Notes: generated by a model not told the origin, from the letters alone. DNA of 64,000 nt from Mortierella alpina (GCA_029449245.1 JANATF010000004.1:2170001-2234000), one strand, 5' to 3'; positions 35,004 to 49,399 are shown, counted from the stretch's first letter. A program made the numbers and translations.

Positions 35004-38000
35004 ATGACTACCGCACAGTCCAACTTGACCCGTCCTTTGGCCCTCAAGCAGGGGACTTCCGAGGTCTCGATCCTCGTTCCTTCGGATGTCTGGGTAGCGG
35101 CTGAACAACTTCGTGAGGAGTTTCTGATCTCGGCTGAGGCTGCTCCTACAGAGGAGGCCGCAGCGGCTGGAGGTGCTGACGATCAAGCCCCCGAGATGGC
35201 TTTGGTGGCCCGTTTCCTCAAATTTGCTACGGACAAGAGCGAACAGGTAAAGGAGCATGTCTTGCTATTATCTTTGTTTGGCATCGATATTGGTTACAGT
35301 GCAGGGGGAGGTTGGGAATGGGGGGTAATGGATACTTTCTTCATGCCAGGAAGGCCGCAGAACAGCAGTAGCCTCATCAGCAGGAAGTGCGTCAGACAAA
35401 CAGGAAAGACAAGATGCGACTTTTTTCTTTGGGTTGCAGGGCATGAGGCGATCCGGAGGTTATGGCAAAAAGGGCTGCCCTTAGACCATGTAGCACCCAA
35501 CAAAAAAAAAGAGAAAAGCGTAAGGAAGGGGAGTGTGTGTTACCATAGCTTTGATTTGGACCCTTGTTCTCCGAGAGAGAGATGCACGCGTATACATCAG
35601 CCTCTAAGAGGGAGATCAAGGGCGCGATTTTCACTCCATTGCCGTCTTTTCCCTCCTTTTCCGCCTTCAATGCTGACGGAGCGGGAAGCGGAGGGGGTGG
35701 GTGTGAGAGCGGGGCGGGGTCAGCGAGACGGTCAAGGAGCGGATCGTAAAAAAAAAAAAAAGAACGCAGCGCTGGGTGGTTCTCGTATTTTTTTTGGGTC
35801 TTTATTCAACACGACCAAGTTGAAAAGACCCAAAAATATAAATTTATCGTTTCAATGAGTGGCGGCGCATTGGTTTCTCACGATCTGTTTGCAAATGTGC
35901 AGCCAGACAAGCAAGTTGCCATCAAGGGCTGCTGGGCGCGATTCAGCACGGCTCTGTTCAAATAGAGGAAGTGCATGGGCTAACACTGTCGATGCACCGC
36001 TTTCCTCTTTTCCTCACACTGTAGAACGATCCTTCACTGCAGTTCATTCCTGTGCTGAAGACCGTGTTCTTGTTCTTCGTCACCAAATACCTCAAAGGAA
36101 ACGACATCCACGCGGTCACTCGACACTTAGCAAAGGATACCCGGGTCGTGATCATCAATGCCTTCTTTTCGGCCTTGGTCTTCCTCCGCGCCACAGAGGC
36201 TCTCGCACCCGAGGACTACACCCCGCCAACCTCGGCACTATTTGCTGCTGCTCAGGAGGGAAGAGCCAAGTTGTTTGCCATCTTTGGCGGTCAGGGCAAC
36301 ATCGAGGAGTACTTTGACGAGTTAGCAGACATCTACACGACCTATACCACTTTGGTGCAGGACTACGTCGAGGACATGGCCGCGGTGTTACGCGAGCACG
36401 CCAGATCGGATGACGCCTCGGTCTTCCACTCCAAGGGACTGGACGTCATGGGATGGCTGAGAAGCCCCGACTCGAAGCCAGATGTTGCGTATCTGGTCTC
36501 TGCACCCGTCTCTCTGCCCTTGATCGGACTTGTCCAGCTGATGCATTACTATGTGATGCTCAAGGTAACGGCAGCAGATCCAATCCATGGCACCGGACTG
36601 GAAATATTTAACCCCACAGAGTTGAAAATACTGACTTTAAAACTTTATACGTGGTCAACAGGTTCTGGACCAGACCCCTGCCCAGCTTCGCGATGTTATT
36701 CTTGGCTCGACTGGTCACTCGCAAGGAATCATCTCGTCCGTGGTCATCTCGTCCTCGGCCACATTTGAAGAGTTCTTTGCCAACTCCCGCAAGGCGCTCG
36801 GACTTCTTTTCTGGATCGGTACCCGCTCCCAGGAGGTCTACCCCCAAACCACCCTCAACCCTGCCATTCTTCAGGACTCGCTCTCCAACAACGAGGGAAA
36901 CCCTACGCCCATGTTGGTTGTCAACTCTTTGCGTGCCTCTGAGGTCCAAAAGTATGTCGAGGCTACCAACCGCCATTTGCCCGAGGACCGCAAGATCAAG
37001 ATTGCGCTTATCAACGGACCCCGCTCATCCATCTGCACGGGTCCTCCTCAGTCGCTATATGGCCTGAACCTTGCTCTTCGCAAGCTCAAGGCTCCCACGG
37101 GCTTGGAGCAGGGCCGTGTTCCCTTCTCGCAGAGAAAGGTCAAGTTCTCGTCCCGCTTCTTGCCCATCACTGCGCCCTTCCACTCCTCGTACCTGGACGG
37201 TGTCTCTGCCCTGGTCGAGAGCGACATTGCTCGGTACGACCTGGGCTTTGACCACACCCAGATGACCGTTCCCGTCTTCTCGACGGACTCTGGAAAGGAC
37301 ATTGCAGGATCGCCCACCATTACGATGGATCTGGTCAATCAAATCTGCTCGCTTCCCGTGCACTGGGAGAAGGCGACTGCCATGGCGGGACTGACCCATG
37401 TGATCGATTTCGGCCCAGGCGGCTCCTCGGGCGTCGGCTCTTTGACGGCCCGCAACAAGGACGGCACGGGTGTCCAGGTGATGCTGGCGGGCGCGTCGGA
37501 GGGCGTCAACCGCGAGCTTTCCTACAAACCCGACATCTTTGATGCCAACCCAGCTGCTCTGCGCTATGCCCCCAACTGGGCCAACGAATTCCAGCCCAAG
37601 CTGGTCCGGTCCGTAAACGGCGAGATCCACATCGACACGCGCATGTCCCGCCTCCTTTCCAAGCCTCCATTGATGGTCGCCGGAATGACCCCCTCGACTG
37701 TGAATGAGGGCTTTGTCAGTGCTGTCATGAATGCCGGTTACCACGTTGAATTGGCTGGTGGTGGACACTACAACGAGGCTGCTGTGCGCAGCAAGGTCAA
37801 GAAGATAATGCAACTCACCACTCCTGGCGCCGGTATCACCCTCAACACTCTCTTCATTAATGTGCGCCAGTGGGGCTTTCAGGCCCCCTTGGTGCCCAAA
37901 CTCCGTCGCGAGGGCCTCCCCATGGAGGGCTTCTGTTGTGCTGCTGGTGTTCCCTCGCTCGAGGTTGCCGACGAGTTCATCACCGATATGCTCAGTGCCG

Positions 38001-41000
38001 GAATTCGCCACATCTCCTTCAAGCCTGGTTCGGCCGAATCCATCCGCCAGGTCTTGGCCATCGCCAATGCCCACCCAGAGATGCCCATCGTTCTTCAGTG
38101 GACTGGTGGCCGTGCTGGTGGCCATCACAGTTTCGAGGATTTCCATCAGCCCATTCTGGAGACCTACTCTGCCATCCGTCGTCACCCAAATGTTGTCCTG
38201 GTTGCCGGCTCTGGCTTTGGTGGCGCTGAGGACACCTACCCTTACCTCACCGGTGACTGGTCAGTCCAGCTCGACTACCCTCCCATGCCATTCGATGGTA
38301 TGCTCTTTGGGTCCCGTGTCATGGTGGCCAAGGAGGGTATGGCTTCGCTTGGTGTTAAGCAGGCTATTGTCGATGCTCCCGGAGTCGAGGATTCTGAGTG
38401 GGAAAAGACCTACAAGGGACCCACCGGAGGCGTCATGACCGTCCGTTCCGAATTGGGAGAGCCCATTCATAAGATTGCAACTCGCGGAGTCAAGCTGTGG
38501 AAGGAGATGGACGACACCATCTTTGCTCTGCCCAAGGACAAGCGTCCTGCTGCCCTCTTGGCCAAGAAGGACTACATCATTAAGCGTTTGAACGCTGACT
38601 TCCAAAAGGTAAATAAGCCGTTGGCGCTGTTCTTTCTTTCGCACTGCATGGGTGTGCACTTATATGTCATGCGCAACTGGGTAGTCGCTAACTCACATGT
38701 GATGACATCTATGATAGGTTTGGTTCGGTAAGAAGGCGAACGGCAGCGTTGCTGATCTCCAGGACATGACCTATGAGGAGGTCATTAACCGCTTGATGGA
38801 GCTCATGTTTATCAAGCATGAGGAGCGCTGGATCGATCATTCTCACCGCAACTTGCTCGGCGACATCCTTCGCCGAATCGAGGAGCGCTTCGTTGGCGTT
38901 GAGAAGAAGTCGATTGTCCAGACCTTCTCTCAGCTGGATATTCCCTTTGCGTTTGCCCAGGAATTTGTCGACACCTATCCTTTGACCAAGACCCAGCTCT
39001 TGACGACTGAGGATGTTGGTTACTTCCTATTCTTGATGAACCGTCGTGGACAAAAGCCCGTGCCATTCATTCCTGTTCTCGACAAGGACTTTGAGGTCTG
39101 GTTTAAGAAGGACTCACTCTGGCAGGCCGAGGACTTGGCCGCTGTCGTTGACCAGGATGTGCAGCGCACCTGCATTCTCCAAGGCCCTGCCGCCGTCCGT
39201 TATGCGACCAAGGTGGACGAGCCCGTCAAGGATATTCTGGACGGTATCTTCCACAGCCACATCGCTTGGTTGAAGGAGCGCTACTACAACAACAACGACG
39301 CTGACATTCCCCAGGTCGAGTACTTTGGCGGCAAGCCCGGTCGCTTCGAGTCCGCCTTGAATGCTGTTTTGCCCTTGGTCAAGGTCGAGACGTATGACAA
39401 CGGCAAGGTCAAGATGGTCGAGACATCCATGCTGGAGTCGAGCTTGCCCAAGAATGAGGACTGGCTTGAGTACCTCGCTGGCCAAGACCCCTCTTGGTTC
39501 CGCGCCCTCCTGACGGCCCCCGCCGTCATTCAGGGCAAGAAGTTCTTGGATAATCCTCTTGCACGCATCTTCAGGCCTCGTGTCTCTCAGGCCGTTCACT
39601 TTGAGTACACTGAGGATAAGTTGCAAACCATTACCGTGTACGATCGTCGCTCCTGGTCTGCTTCCAGCAAGTCGAGCGAGCTCTCTCCCTCTCTTCGTGC
39701 CCGTCTGCAGCCCAACGAGCTCATTGAGGTTGTGCTGGTGGAGAAGAACGGCGAGCGTCTGATTCCTTTCCCTCTACTTTTCCACTACACTCCCGAGAAG
39801 GGCTATGCCCCTATCCATGAAGTCATGGAAGGTCGCAATGAGAGAATTAAGGAGTTCTACTACAAGCTTTGGTTCCCCTCAGAGGAAGACCAGTTCAACG
39901 CCTGTCTGGCTACTGATGCCTTCACGGAAAAGTTCATTTGCAATGGTGAGCAGGTCAGCACCCCAGAGATTAAGGAGTTCTGCCAAGCTGTCGGAAACCA
40001 AGCCGAGCTTTATGTCGAGCGTCGCCAGAAGGTTGTCTATGCGCCCATGGACTTTGCTATTGTCGTTGGCTGGAAGTCCATCATCAAGGCCATCTTCCCC
40101 AAGTCGATTGACGGTGATCTGTTGAAGCTCGTCCATCTCTCGAACGGCTTCCGCATGTTGGATGGCGCCGAGTCCTTGAAGCAGGGCGACATTGTCGACA
40201 CTGTTGCCGAGATCAATGCTGTTGTCAACAATGATTCTGGAAAGTTGGTTCAGGTCAAGGGCGTTGTTCTTCGTGAGGGCAAGCGCGTCATGGAGGTGAC
40301 CTCGGAGTTCTTGTACCGCGGTACCTTCGTTGACTACCAGAATACGTTCCAGAAGACGGTGGAGACCCCCATGGAGGTCAAGCTGACGTCTGCCAAAGAT
40401 GTGGCTGTCTTGAAGAGCAAGGAGTGGATCCAGTGGGCTGAGGGTGAGCACACTGTCGGACCTAATGCGTCTTTGGTCTTCCGCCTGAATACGATTGTTC
40501 GCTTCAAGAACAAGACCACCTTCTCGCATGTCGAGACTACTGGTACCGTCTCGATGCAGATTTCTACCAAGGAGCACGTCGAGATTGCCACTGTTCACTA
40601 CAGCAACGACGAGGAGACCCAAGGAAACCCCGTCCTCGCTTACTTGAAGCGCTCGGGCTCTCCCATCGAGCAGGCCATCCACTTTGAGAACGGCGGATAT
40701 TCCGTCATGCCCGAGGGCTCTTTCAGCTCGGAGGTCATCTCTCCCTTCAGCAATGAGCCCTATGCTAAGGTCTCGGGTGACTTCAACCCCATCCACGTCA
40801 ACCCTTACTTTGCCGATCTTGCCGAGCTCCCTGGCACTATTACTCACGGCATGTGGACTAGTGCCTCGACTCGCAAGTTTGTGGAGATTTTTGCTGCTGA
40901 GAACCATCCTCAGCGTGTCACTAGGTAAGTTCCTTTTCTTTCCGCATCATGGACAGTTTTATCAAAGTTGCTCTTCTCGGTGCGCGTTTGCTAATTCGTA

Positions 41001-44000
41001 TTTCTCTTTTTAAGCTATGAGGTCAAGTTCCTTTCCATGGTGCTTCCTCAGGATCGTCTTTCGACCAAGTTGTCGCACATTGGAATGATCAACGGAAAGA
41101 AGATCATTAAGGTGGAGACCTTCAACCAGAACGGCAGCAAGGTAAAATCAGAAACGTTTTTTGTTGACCGTTCATTTGTATATCTCATGCTCCTTTCTGA
41201 ATCCTTTATTAATGTTGGCAATGATATATTTGGCACAGGTTGTTGAGGGTACTGCTGAGATTGATCAGCCCACGATTGCCTATGTCTTCACTGGACAAGG
41301 ATCTCAGGAGCAGGGAATGGGAATGGCTCTATACGACTCTTCCCCTGTTGCAAAGGATATCTGGCAGAGAGCCGATCGTCATTTCTTGGAAAACTATGGT
41401 ACTGTCAGGATTTTTTTGCTCTCGGTTTTTCGTCCTCTATGCATTTACAGATATCCTGTAACTGACCATGTAAACATTTTCCGTTTGACAGGTTTCTCCA
41501 TCTTGGATATTGTCCGCAATAACCCTCTGAAGAAGACGATTCATTTCGGTGGTCCCAAGGGTAACGCCATTCGTCAAAACTACATGTCGATGCGTTACGA
41601 TCAGGTTGACCAAGATGGCTCCATCAAGTCTTTGCCTCTGTTCCCCGGCATCAACGAGACCACACACTTTTACACCTTCCAGTCACCCAACGGTCTTTTG
41701 GCTGCTACTCAATTCACACAGCCTGCCTTGACCCTCATGGAAAAGGCCGCTTTCGAGGACATGCGCTCCAAGGGCTTGATCCAGGGTAACTGTGCTTTTG
41801 CCGGTCACTCCCTCGGAGAGTACTCTGCCCTTGCTGCTATTGGTGAGGTCCTTCCCATCGAATCCTTGGTCGATGTCGTCTTCTACCGTGGTATGACCAT
41901 GCAGGTTGCTGTTCCCCGCGACTCTGTCGGTCGCTCCAATTATGGAATGGTTGCCATCAACCCCTCGCGTGTCTCGCCTACATTCAACGACTCTGCTCTC
42001 CGTTATGTCGTGGATGCTATTGCCAGACAGTCGAACGGTCTCTTGGAGATTGTCAACGAGAACGTCGAGAACTGGCAGTATGTTGCTGCTGGTGAGCTCT
42101 CCAACCTGGATGCCCTCTCAACTGTCCTGAACTACCTCAAGGTGCAGAAGATCGATCTCCAGAAGCTGATGGAGACCATGCCCCTGGAGGAGGTCAAGAA
42201 GCATCTTTCCCAGATCATTGCCGGGGCTCTTGAGAAGGTTGCCGAGAAGGTTGCTAAGGATGGTCACATCAAGCCCGAGCGTGGTGTTGCTACCATCCCC
42301 TTGGCTGGAATCGATGTCCCCTTCCACTCTAGCTTCTTGTTGTCCGGTGTCGCTCCCTTCCGCACTTACCTTGCCAAGAAGATCAACCCTACGTTCATTA
42401 ACGTTCCCCTGTTGACTTCCAAGTACATTCCCAACTTGACTGCTCAGCCCTTCAGCATCGAGAAGTCGTACATTGAAGGCGTCTATAACCTCACCTCATC
42501 GCCTCGTCTGGCTAAGGTCCTCAAGAACTGGATCGACACCAAGCTGACTGCCAAGCAGCAGCAGCGTCTTGGATACACTCTATTGGTCGAGTTGCTCGCC
42601 TACCAGTTCGCCTCCCCCGTCCGCTGGATTGAGACCCAGGACCGACTCTTCAAGGAGTACAACGTCGTCCGCTTGATTGAGGTTGGACCCTCGCCCACGC
42701 TCTGCGGTATGGCCCAGCGCACGCTCAAGTTCAAGTACGAGGCTTATGACGATGCCTTGACCTTCCAGCGTTCAACTCTTTGCACATCCAAGGACTCCAA
42801 GGAGATTTACTACGCCATGGACAATGTCGAGTCCTCGGCTGCTGTTCCTGCTGCTAGTGCTGCCGCTCCCGTCGCCAAGGCTGCCCCTGTGGCTGCTGCA
42901 GCCCCTGCTCCAGTGGCCGTTGCCGCTGCAGGACCTGCCGCCGCCGTTTCAGATGTCCCCATCAAGGCTCTTGAGATTTTGCATGTGATTGTTGCTCAAA
43001 AGGTTAAGAAGACTCTTGAGGAGGTCCCACTTTCAAAAGCCATTAAGGATCTTGTTGGTGGAAAGTCAACTCTCCAAAACGAGATCTTGGGTGATCTCCA
43101 GAAGGAGTTTGGTAGCAGTGGATTCCCTGAGAAGGGCGAGGAGGCTCCTCTGGAGGAGCTTGCCAACGCCCTTCAGGGCAACTTCAACGGAACTCTTGGA
43201 AAGCAGACCACTTCGCTGATCGCTAAGATGATGGGATCCAAGATGCCCGGTGGTTACTCGCTCTCGACTGCCAAGGGTTACCTGGCCAAGGCCCACGGCT
43301 TGGGTCCTGTCCGTGCCGATGCTGCACTCCTAGTCGGTTTGACGATGGAGCCTCCAGCACGTTTGGGTGCCGTTCCTGAGGCCAACGCTTGGTTGGACTC
43401 GGTTGCCCAGGCTTATGCCCGCCGTGCGGGTATCTCGCTATCGGCTGGAGCCCCCGCTGCCGGTGCCGCCCCCGTCATGATGGCGGCTGCTGGTCCTGCG
43501 GCTGCTGGTCCCGCAGCAGCTATTGCTGATGCACCTATCAAGGCTATTGACATTCTTCACGTTATTGTTGCCCAGAAGATCAAGAAGACTGTCGAAGAGG
43601 TCCCACTCTCGAAGGCCATCAAGGATCTTGTTGGTGGAAAGTCGACTCTTCAGAACGAGATCTTGGGTGATCTTCAGAAGGAGTTTGGCAGCAGTGGATT
43701 CCCTGAGAAGGGTGAGGAGGCTCCTCTGGAAGATCTTGGAAATGCTCTCCAAGGCACCTTCAGTGGATCCTTGGGCATGCAAACGACCTCATTGATTGCC
43801 AAGATGATGGGATCTAAGATGCCAGGTGGATTTACTCAGTCCTCAGCCAAGGCCTACCTTGCTTCGTCTTATGGCTTGGGCTCGCTCCGCGCTGACGGCG
43901 CTTTGCTCTTGGGTCTCACTATGGAGCCCAGCGCCCGCCTTGGATCTGAGGTTGATGCTAAAGCTTGGTTGGACACTGTTGCTCAAGCCTACGCTCGCCG

Positions 44001-47000
44001 TGCCAGTATCTCTCTGGGAGGTGGCGGCGGTGGTGCTGTTGCTGGTGGTGCCGTTGGTGGTGCCATGATGAACAGCGAGGAGTTCAACCAATTCCAGGCC
44101 AAGCAGAACGCGATGATGTACCAGCACCTCGAGATCTATGCTCGCTACCTGGAGAAGGATCTCCGTGCGGGCGAGAAGCAGTACGAGGAAGAGAAACTGG
44201 CGACGTTGCGCTTGCAGGCGGATATCGACCAGTGGATGGCTGAGCATGGCGACTACTACGCTGAGGGCATCAAGCCTGCCTTCAGCGCCAAGAAGGCTCG
44301 CAAGTACGACTCGCACTGGAACTGGGTCCGTCAGGATGCGATGTCGCTCTTGTATGACATGATCTTCGGTCGACTCACCGTTGTTGATCGCGAGGTCGTG
44401 GCTCAGTGCATCCATGTCATGAACCGCGCTAACCCCCAATTGCTCGAGTTCATGATCTACCACATCGACAACACTGCTGCTGACCGTGGCAAGACATATG
44501 CTCTCGCCAAGGAGTTTGGTAACATGTTGATCGAGAACTGTCGCGAGGTTTTGGAGGCCGCTCCTGTCTATAAGGATGGTAAGTCTACTTTCGTATTTCA
44601 CCCTCTCTCGCATACGACTAAAGGTTATGCGGCAGGTAACTAATGACATTCTTTTAATGTTTCTCTTTTTTAATAGTCGGTGTTCCTACCGGTCCCCAGA
44701 CCACGATCGACAACAAGGGCAATATCTTGTATGAAGAGGTTCAGCGCGTGGGTGTCCGCAAGTTGGACCACTATGTCAAGGACATGGTTGCTGGAGGCAA
44801 GATGTCCGAGTACAGTAACCGCCAGAAGGTGCAGAAGAACCTTGCTCAGATCTACAAGATTATTAAGGCTCAGAACACGATGAAGTCTTCTTCCAAGTTG
44901 GCGATCAAGTCGCTCTACGGCGAAGTCATCCACGCCATGAACATGTCCAACACCATCATCCGTGAGGAAAAGAACCGTCGTGCCAGCCGCGTCCGCCGCG
45001 CCTCTGCCGTTCCCAGTGCCGACCGCCCCAAGAAAGAAGCCAAGAAGGAGACCATTCCCTTCTTGCACCTCAAGAAGAAGAACCCTCAGTCTGAGAGCGG
45101 ATGGGAGTTCAGTCAGCGTCTGACCAGTGTCTACTTGGATGTCTTGACCAACATTGCGCGCGATGGTGTTACGTTTGAGAACCGCATGGTCTTGATGACT
45201 GGTGCTGGAAAGGACTCGATCGGAGCCTCGATCCTCAAGGGTCTCTTGTCTGGAGGTGCCAAGGTTGTTGTCACAACCTCGCGCTTCAGCCGTGATGTGA
45301 CCGAGTACTACCAGTCGATCTACCAGCGCCACGGATCCAAGAACTCAAGCTTGGTCGTTGTTCCCTTCAACGGAGGTTCTAAGCAGGACGTCGACGCACT
45401 TGTCAACTACATCTACGACAAGGATCTCAAGAAGGGTCTCGGCTGGGATCTAGACTACATCATCCCCTTCGCTGCCATCTCGGTCCAGGGCAAGGAGATT
45501 GATAACATCGACTCGCAGTCCGAGCTGGCTCACCGTATCATGTTGACCAACGTTTTGCGTTTGCTCGGAAACGTCAAGGCCAAGAAGATGGAGCACGGCT
45601 ACGATACTCGCCCTGCTCAGGTCATCCTGCCCTTGTCGCCCAACCACGGAACCTTCGGAGCCGACGGTCTCTATGGTGAGTCCAAGGTTGCTCTCGAGAC
45701 CTTGTTCAACCGCTGGAGCTCCGAGTCCTGGGGCGCCTACCTGACCATCACTGGAGCCGTCATTGGCTGGACCCGTGGTACTGGATTGATGAGCGGCAAC
45801 AACATTGTGGCCGAGGGCCTGGAGAAGTACGGTGTCCGCACCTTCTCTGGCCAGGAGATGGCTTTCAACATTCTCGGTCTCATGCACCCCTCGATCACCA
45901 ACCTCTGCCAGGTTGAGCCTGTCTGGGCCGACTTGAACGGTGGTCTCCAGTACTTGCCCAACCTCAACGAAATCTCGGCCAACTTGCGTGCCGAATACCG
46001 CCAGACGGCTGAGATCCGCAAGGCGATCGTCACGGAGAACACTTTGGACTTCAAGGAGACCCACGGTGCCGAAGCCGAGCGTAAGCACCAGCCCCACAAG
46101 GTCACCCCTCGTGCCAACATGAAGTTCCCCTTCCCTGAGCTCAAGGACTACAAGGACCTGTCGCACGCTCACAAGCTTCGCGGCATGCTTGATCTTGAGA
46201 AGGTTGTCGTCGTCACTGGTTTCTCTGAGGTCGGACCTTGGGGTAACTCGCGCACTCGTTGGGAAATGGAGGCGAACGGCCAGTTCTCACTCGAGGGATG
46301 CATTGAGATGGCCTGGATCATGGGCTTTATCAAGCATCACAACGGTAACCTCAAGTCTGGCTCGCCTTACTCTGGTTGGGTCGATGCAAAGACTGAAGAG
46401 CCCGTTAAGGACCGCGATGTGAAGGCCAAGTACGAGAAGCAGATTCTGGAGCACACCGGTATCCGTCTGATCGAGCCTGAGCTCTTTGGTGGTTATGATC
46501 CCAAGCGCAAGGGTCTGCTTCAGGAGGTTTTGATCGACCATGATCTTGAAGCCTTTGAGGTCTCGAAGGAGGAGGCCCAGATGTTCAAGCTTGAGCATGG
46601 CGATAAGGTCGACATCTATGAGGAGGAGTCGGGTCAGTGGGCCGTCAAGTTCAAGAAGGGCGCTAACATGTACATTCCCAAGGCACTCAAGTTTGATCGT
46701 CTTGTTGCTGGCCAGATCCCCACCGGATGGGATGCTGCTCGCTATGGAGTGCCCAAGGACATCATTGACCAGGTCGATACCATCACCCTCTATGTCCTGG
46801 TCTCGACAGTGGAAGCCCTGGTTGCCTCGGGTATTACCGATCCTTATGAGTTCTACCAGTATGTTCACGTGTCCGAGGTTGGAAACACAGCTGGTTCCGG
46901 TGTCGGAGGCATGCTCTCTCTTCGCGGCATGTACCGCGGTCGCGTGATGGATGATCCTGTGCAGAAGGATATCTTGCAGGAATCCTTCATCAACACGATG

Positions 47001-48854
47001 CCTGCCTGGGTTAACATGTTGCTCCTGTCGTCCTCTGGACCCATCAAGACGCCCGTCGGAGCTTGTGCCACCGCTGTCGAGTCTGTCGAGATTGGTGTGG
47101 ATACGATCCAGAGCGGTAAGGCCAAGATCGTGATTGTCGGAGGCTACGATGACTTCCAGGAGGAAGGTTCGTACGAGTTTGCCAATATGAAGGCGACCAG
47201 CAACACCGAGGAAGAGTTTGCGCATGGACGTACTCCCAAGGAGATGTCCCGCCCTGCAACCTCGACCCGCTCTGGATTCATGGAGTCCCACGGAGCTGGT
47301 ATTGAGATTCTGATGCAGGCCAAGCTTGCCGTGGAGATGGGTGTGCCAATTTACGGTATCGTTGGTCTCACCAACACTGCCACCGACAAGGAGGGCCGCT
47401 CTGTCCCAGCTCCTGGACAGGGTGTCCTCACCACTGCTCGTGAGACTAAGGGCAAGATGCCATCGCGTCTTTTGGACATCAAGTACCGCAAGCGCCAGAT
47501 CGATGCCCGCCGTGCTCAGATCAAGCAGTGGGTGGAGAACGAGTACGCTGAGCTCCGCTATGAGCTCGATGAGCTCAAGGCTAACAACAACCTCACCGTC
47601 ACGGAGGAGGAGTATCTCGCTTCGGAGACTGAGCGCATTCAGAAGGAAGCTAAGCGTCAGCACCGTGAGGCTCTCAACCTGTGGGGCAATGAGTTCTACA
47701 GACAGGATCCCCAGATCTCTCCCCTTCGTGGCGCCCTTGCCTCCTTTGGCTTGACAATCGATGATATTGGTGTTGGATCCTTCCACGGTACCTCGACCAA
47801 GGCCAACGACAAGAACGAGTCCGAGGTCGTTAACAAGCAGCTTGAGCATTTGGGTCGCAGCAAGGGTAATGCCTTGCCCTCAATCTGGCAGAAGTACCTC
47901 ACGGGACATCCCAAGGGTGCTGCTGCTGCCTGGATGATGAACGGTGTTCTGCAAGTCCTTCAGACGGGTCTCATCCCCGGAAACCGCAACGCCGATAACA
48001 TTGACGACACGATGAGGCAGTATGAGCACGTCTTGTACACCTCGCGGTCGATCCAGACCGATGGTGTCAAGGCCGGTCTCCTCAAATCGTTCGGTTTCGG
48101 CCAGGTCGGAGGTGAGGTCCTCCTGATCCACTCAGACTACATTCTTGGTGCTCTGGAGGAGCACGAGTACGAAGCTTACAAGACCAAGCAACAGGCGCGC
48201 CAAGCCAAGTCTTACCGGTACTTGCACGACTCCATGACTGGCGGCCCAGCTCTGGTCCAGGTCAAGAACGCTCCCCCATACTCACCTGAGCTCGAGTCCC
48301 CCGTGTACTTGAACCCCAAGGCTCGTGCGCAGTACAACAATGCGACCAAGTCCTGGGCGTTCAATGCCAAGCACCTGGTGCCCGCGTCCGAAAAGATTGA
48401 TGTGGACATGACGCGCGCGATTCTGGAGACGTCTGCTCAAGAGTCATTAGGCGTGACGTCCTCGTCCTCGCGCGGTGTAGGTGTGGATGTGGAGATGGTC
48501 TCTGCGATCAACATTGAGAACGACACGTTCCTGGAGCGCAACTTTACACAGCAGGAGATTGACTATTGCCTGAGCCGACCAGATCCCCAGGCCAGCTTCG
48601 CTGGTCGGTGGTCTGCCAAGGAGGCCGTTGTCAAGGCCGTTTCGTCGTTCTCGCTCGACTCTGAGAAGGTGTGGACCCAGGGTGCTGGAGCAGGATTGAG
48701 CGAGATTGAGATTGTGATGGCAGAGAGCGGAGCACCCTCGGTGGTGTTCTCGGGTGCGGCTCAGGAGGCGGCGGCCAAGGCCGGCGTCAAGGAGATTAAG
48801 GTCTCGATCAGCCATTCTGGCGCGTACGCAGTTGCGGTTGCAAATGCGTTGTAA
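35004..48854 (+). CDS. FAS1: single-chain type I fatty acid synthase (beta-alpha fusion) with tandem ACP domains, eight exons
   Basis: It makes long-chain acyl-CoA from acetyl- and malonyl-CoA with NADPH in the cytosol. Exons 35004-35246, 36025-36564, 36662-38608, 38718-40924, 41015-41141, 41239-41398, 41492-44578 and 44677-48854 give 4,162 residues, close to the length reported for Mortierella FAS. Domain order: acetyl transferase (GHSQG, Ser281); FMN enoyl reductase ([21 protein letters not shown]); hot-dog dehydratase ([10 protein letters not shown]); malonyl/palmitoyl transferase ([10 protein letters not shown], Ser1848); two ACPs with identical GGKSTLQNE sites (Ser2267 and Ser2459); ketoreductase ([10 protein letters not shown]); ketosynthase (GACATA, Cys3567; FHGTST; GHPKG); C-terminal phosphopantetheine transferase ([19 protein letters not shown]). 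All catalytic residues I looked for are present. Yeast splits the same order between Fas1 and Fas2. Intron 1 is unusually long (778 nt); the other six are 90-109 nt. Confidence 0.97.
42952..44020 (+). repeat. tandem acyl carrier protein units inside FAS
   Basis: Two units about 575 bp (192 codons) apart each contain the carrier core ([13 protein letters not shown], then [22 protein letters not shown]) and the following structural helices ([15 protein letters not shown]). They are linked and flanked by Ala/Pro-rich flexible segments. About 120 bp around the attachment serine are almost identical at DNA level, while the flanks have diverged more. Confidence 0.9.
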
Positions 48855-49399
48855 AAACCTCCCCTCTCCTTCAAGTATTCTTTTTTTTTCTACTTTCGTT
48901 CTTTTAATCGCGTTTGTGCATTCTTTAGTAGAGTTCATTCATTTCTTTTCTCAGTCTATTTCTATTTTCTTTTACTTCTTATACCTCTTCATGAGCCCTT
49001 GTGTACAAACAACTCTTTGAATAAACAAAAAGGGTGTTCTGCGGGTGGGGTGGGAGGTGAGCAAAGATGGGTTCCAAGCAGGTATGGATGGAAGAAAGCT
49101 CCACATTTCCAAGAGAACAGTTGGGAGTGACAGGTCGAGTTGAACGCAACGCTTCTCTTCGCTGCCTCCCTTTTTTTTTCAAGTTCCCTGAGCCTCTTCT
49201 TGACTACTTGACTTGCGCAACATTTACCCAGCGCGCCTCTTCCACTTCACTTGCGTGATCAATATCTTTAAAAAATCAAAAATAAAATGCTTCTATTGGC
49301 GTGCTTAAAAATGCAGTGGGATGGATGATGATGATGATTGTTTTTGTGAATGCTGTGCACTGTCTAAGTCTCCGGGGTGTGGGGTTAATTTCGTCCGAC
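48855..49399. other. convergent 3' flanks of FAS and the AIM34-like gene
   Basis: The gap between two convergent genes is T-rich after the FAS stop, with an AATAAA at 49020-49025. No gene is seen. Confidence 0.4.

Noticed and set aside
37055-38185. 376-codon antisense frame within FAS, and similar long antisense frames at 39879-40907 and 46287-47849
   Set aside because: These are shadows of a GC-rich coding strand with strong codon bias; the sense strand is clearly FAS.
42841-44040. Tandem ACPs as an assembly duplication
   Set aside because: The two units differ throughout, including the linkers and flanking helices, so they are genuine diverged copies.
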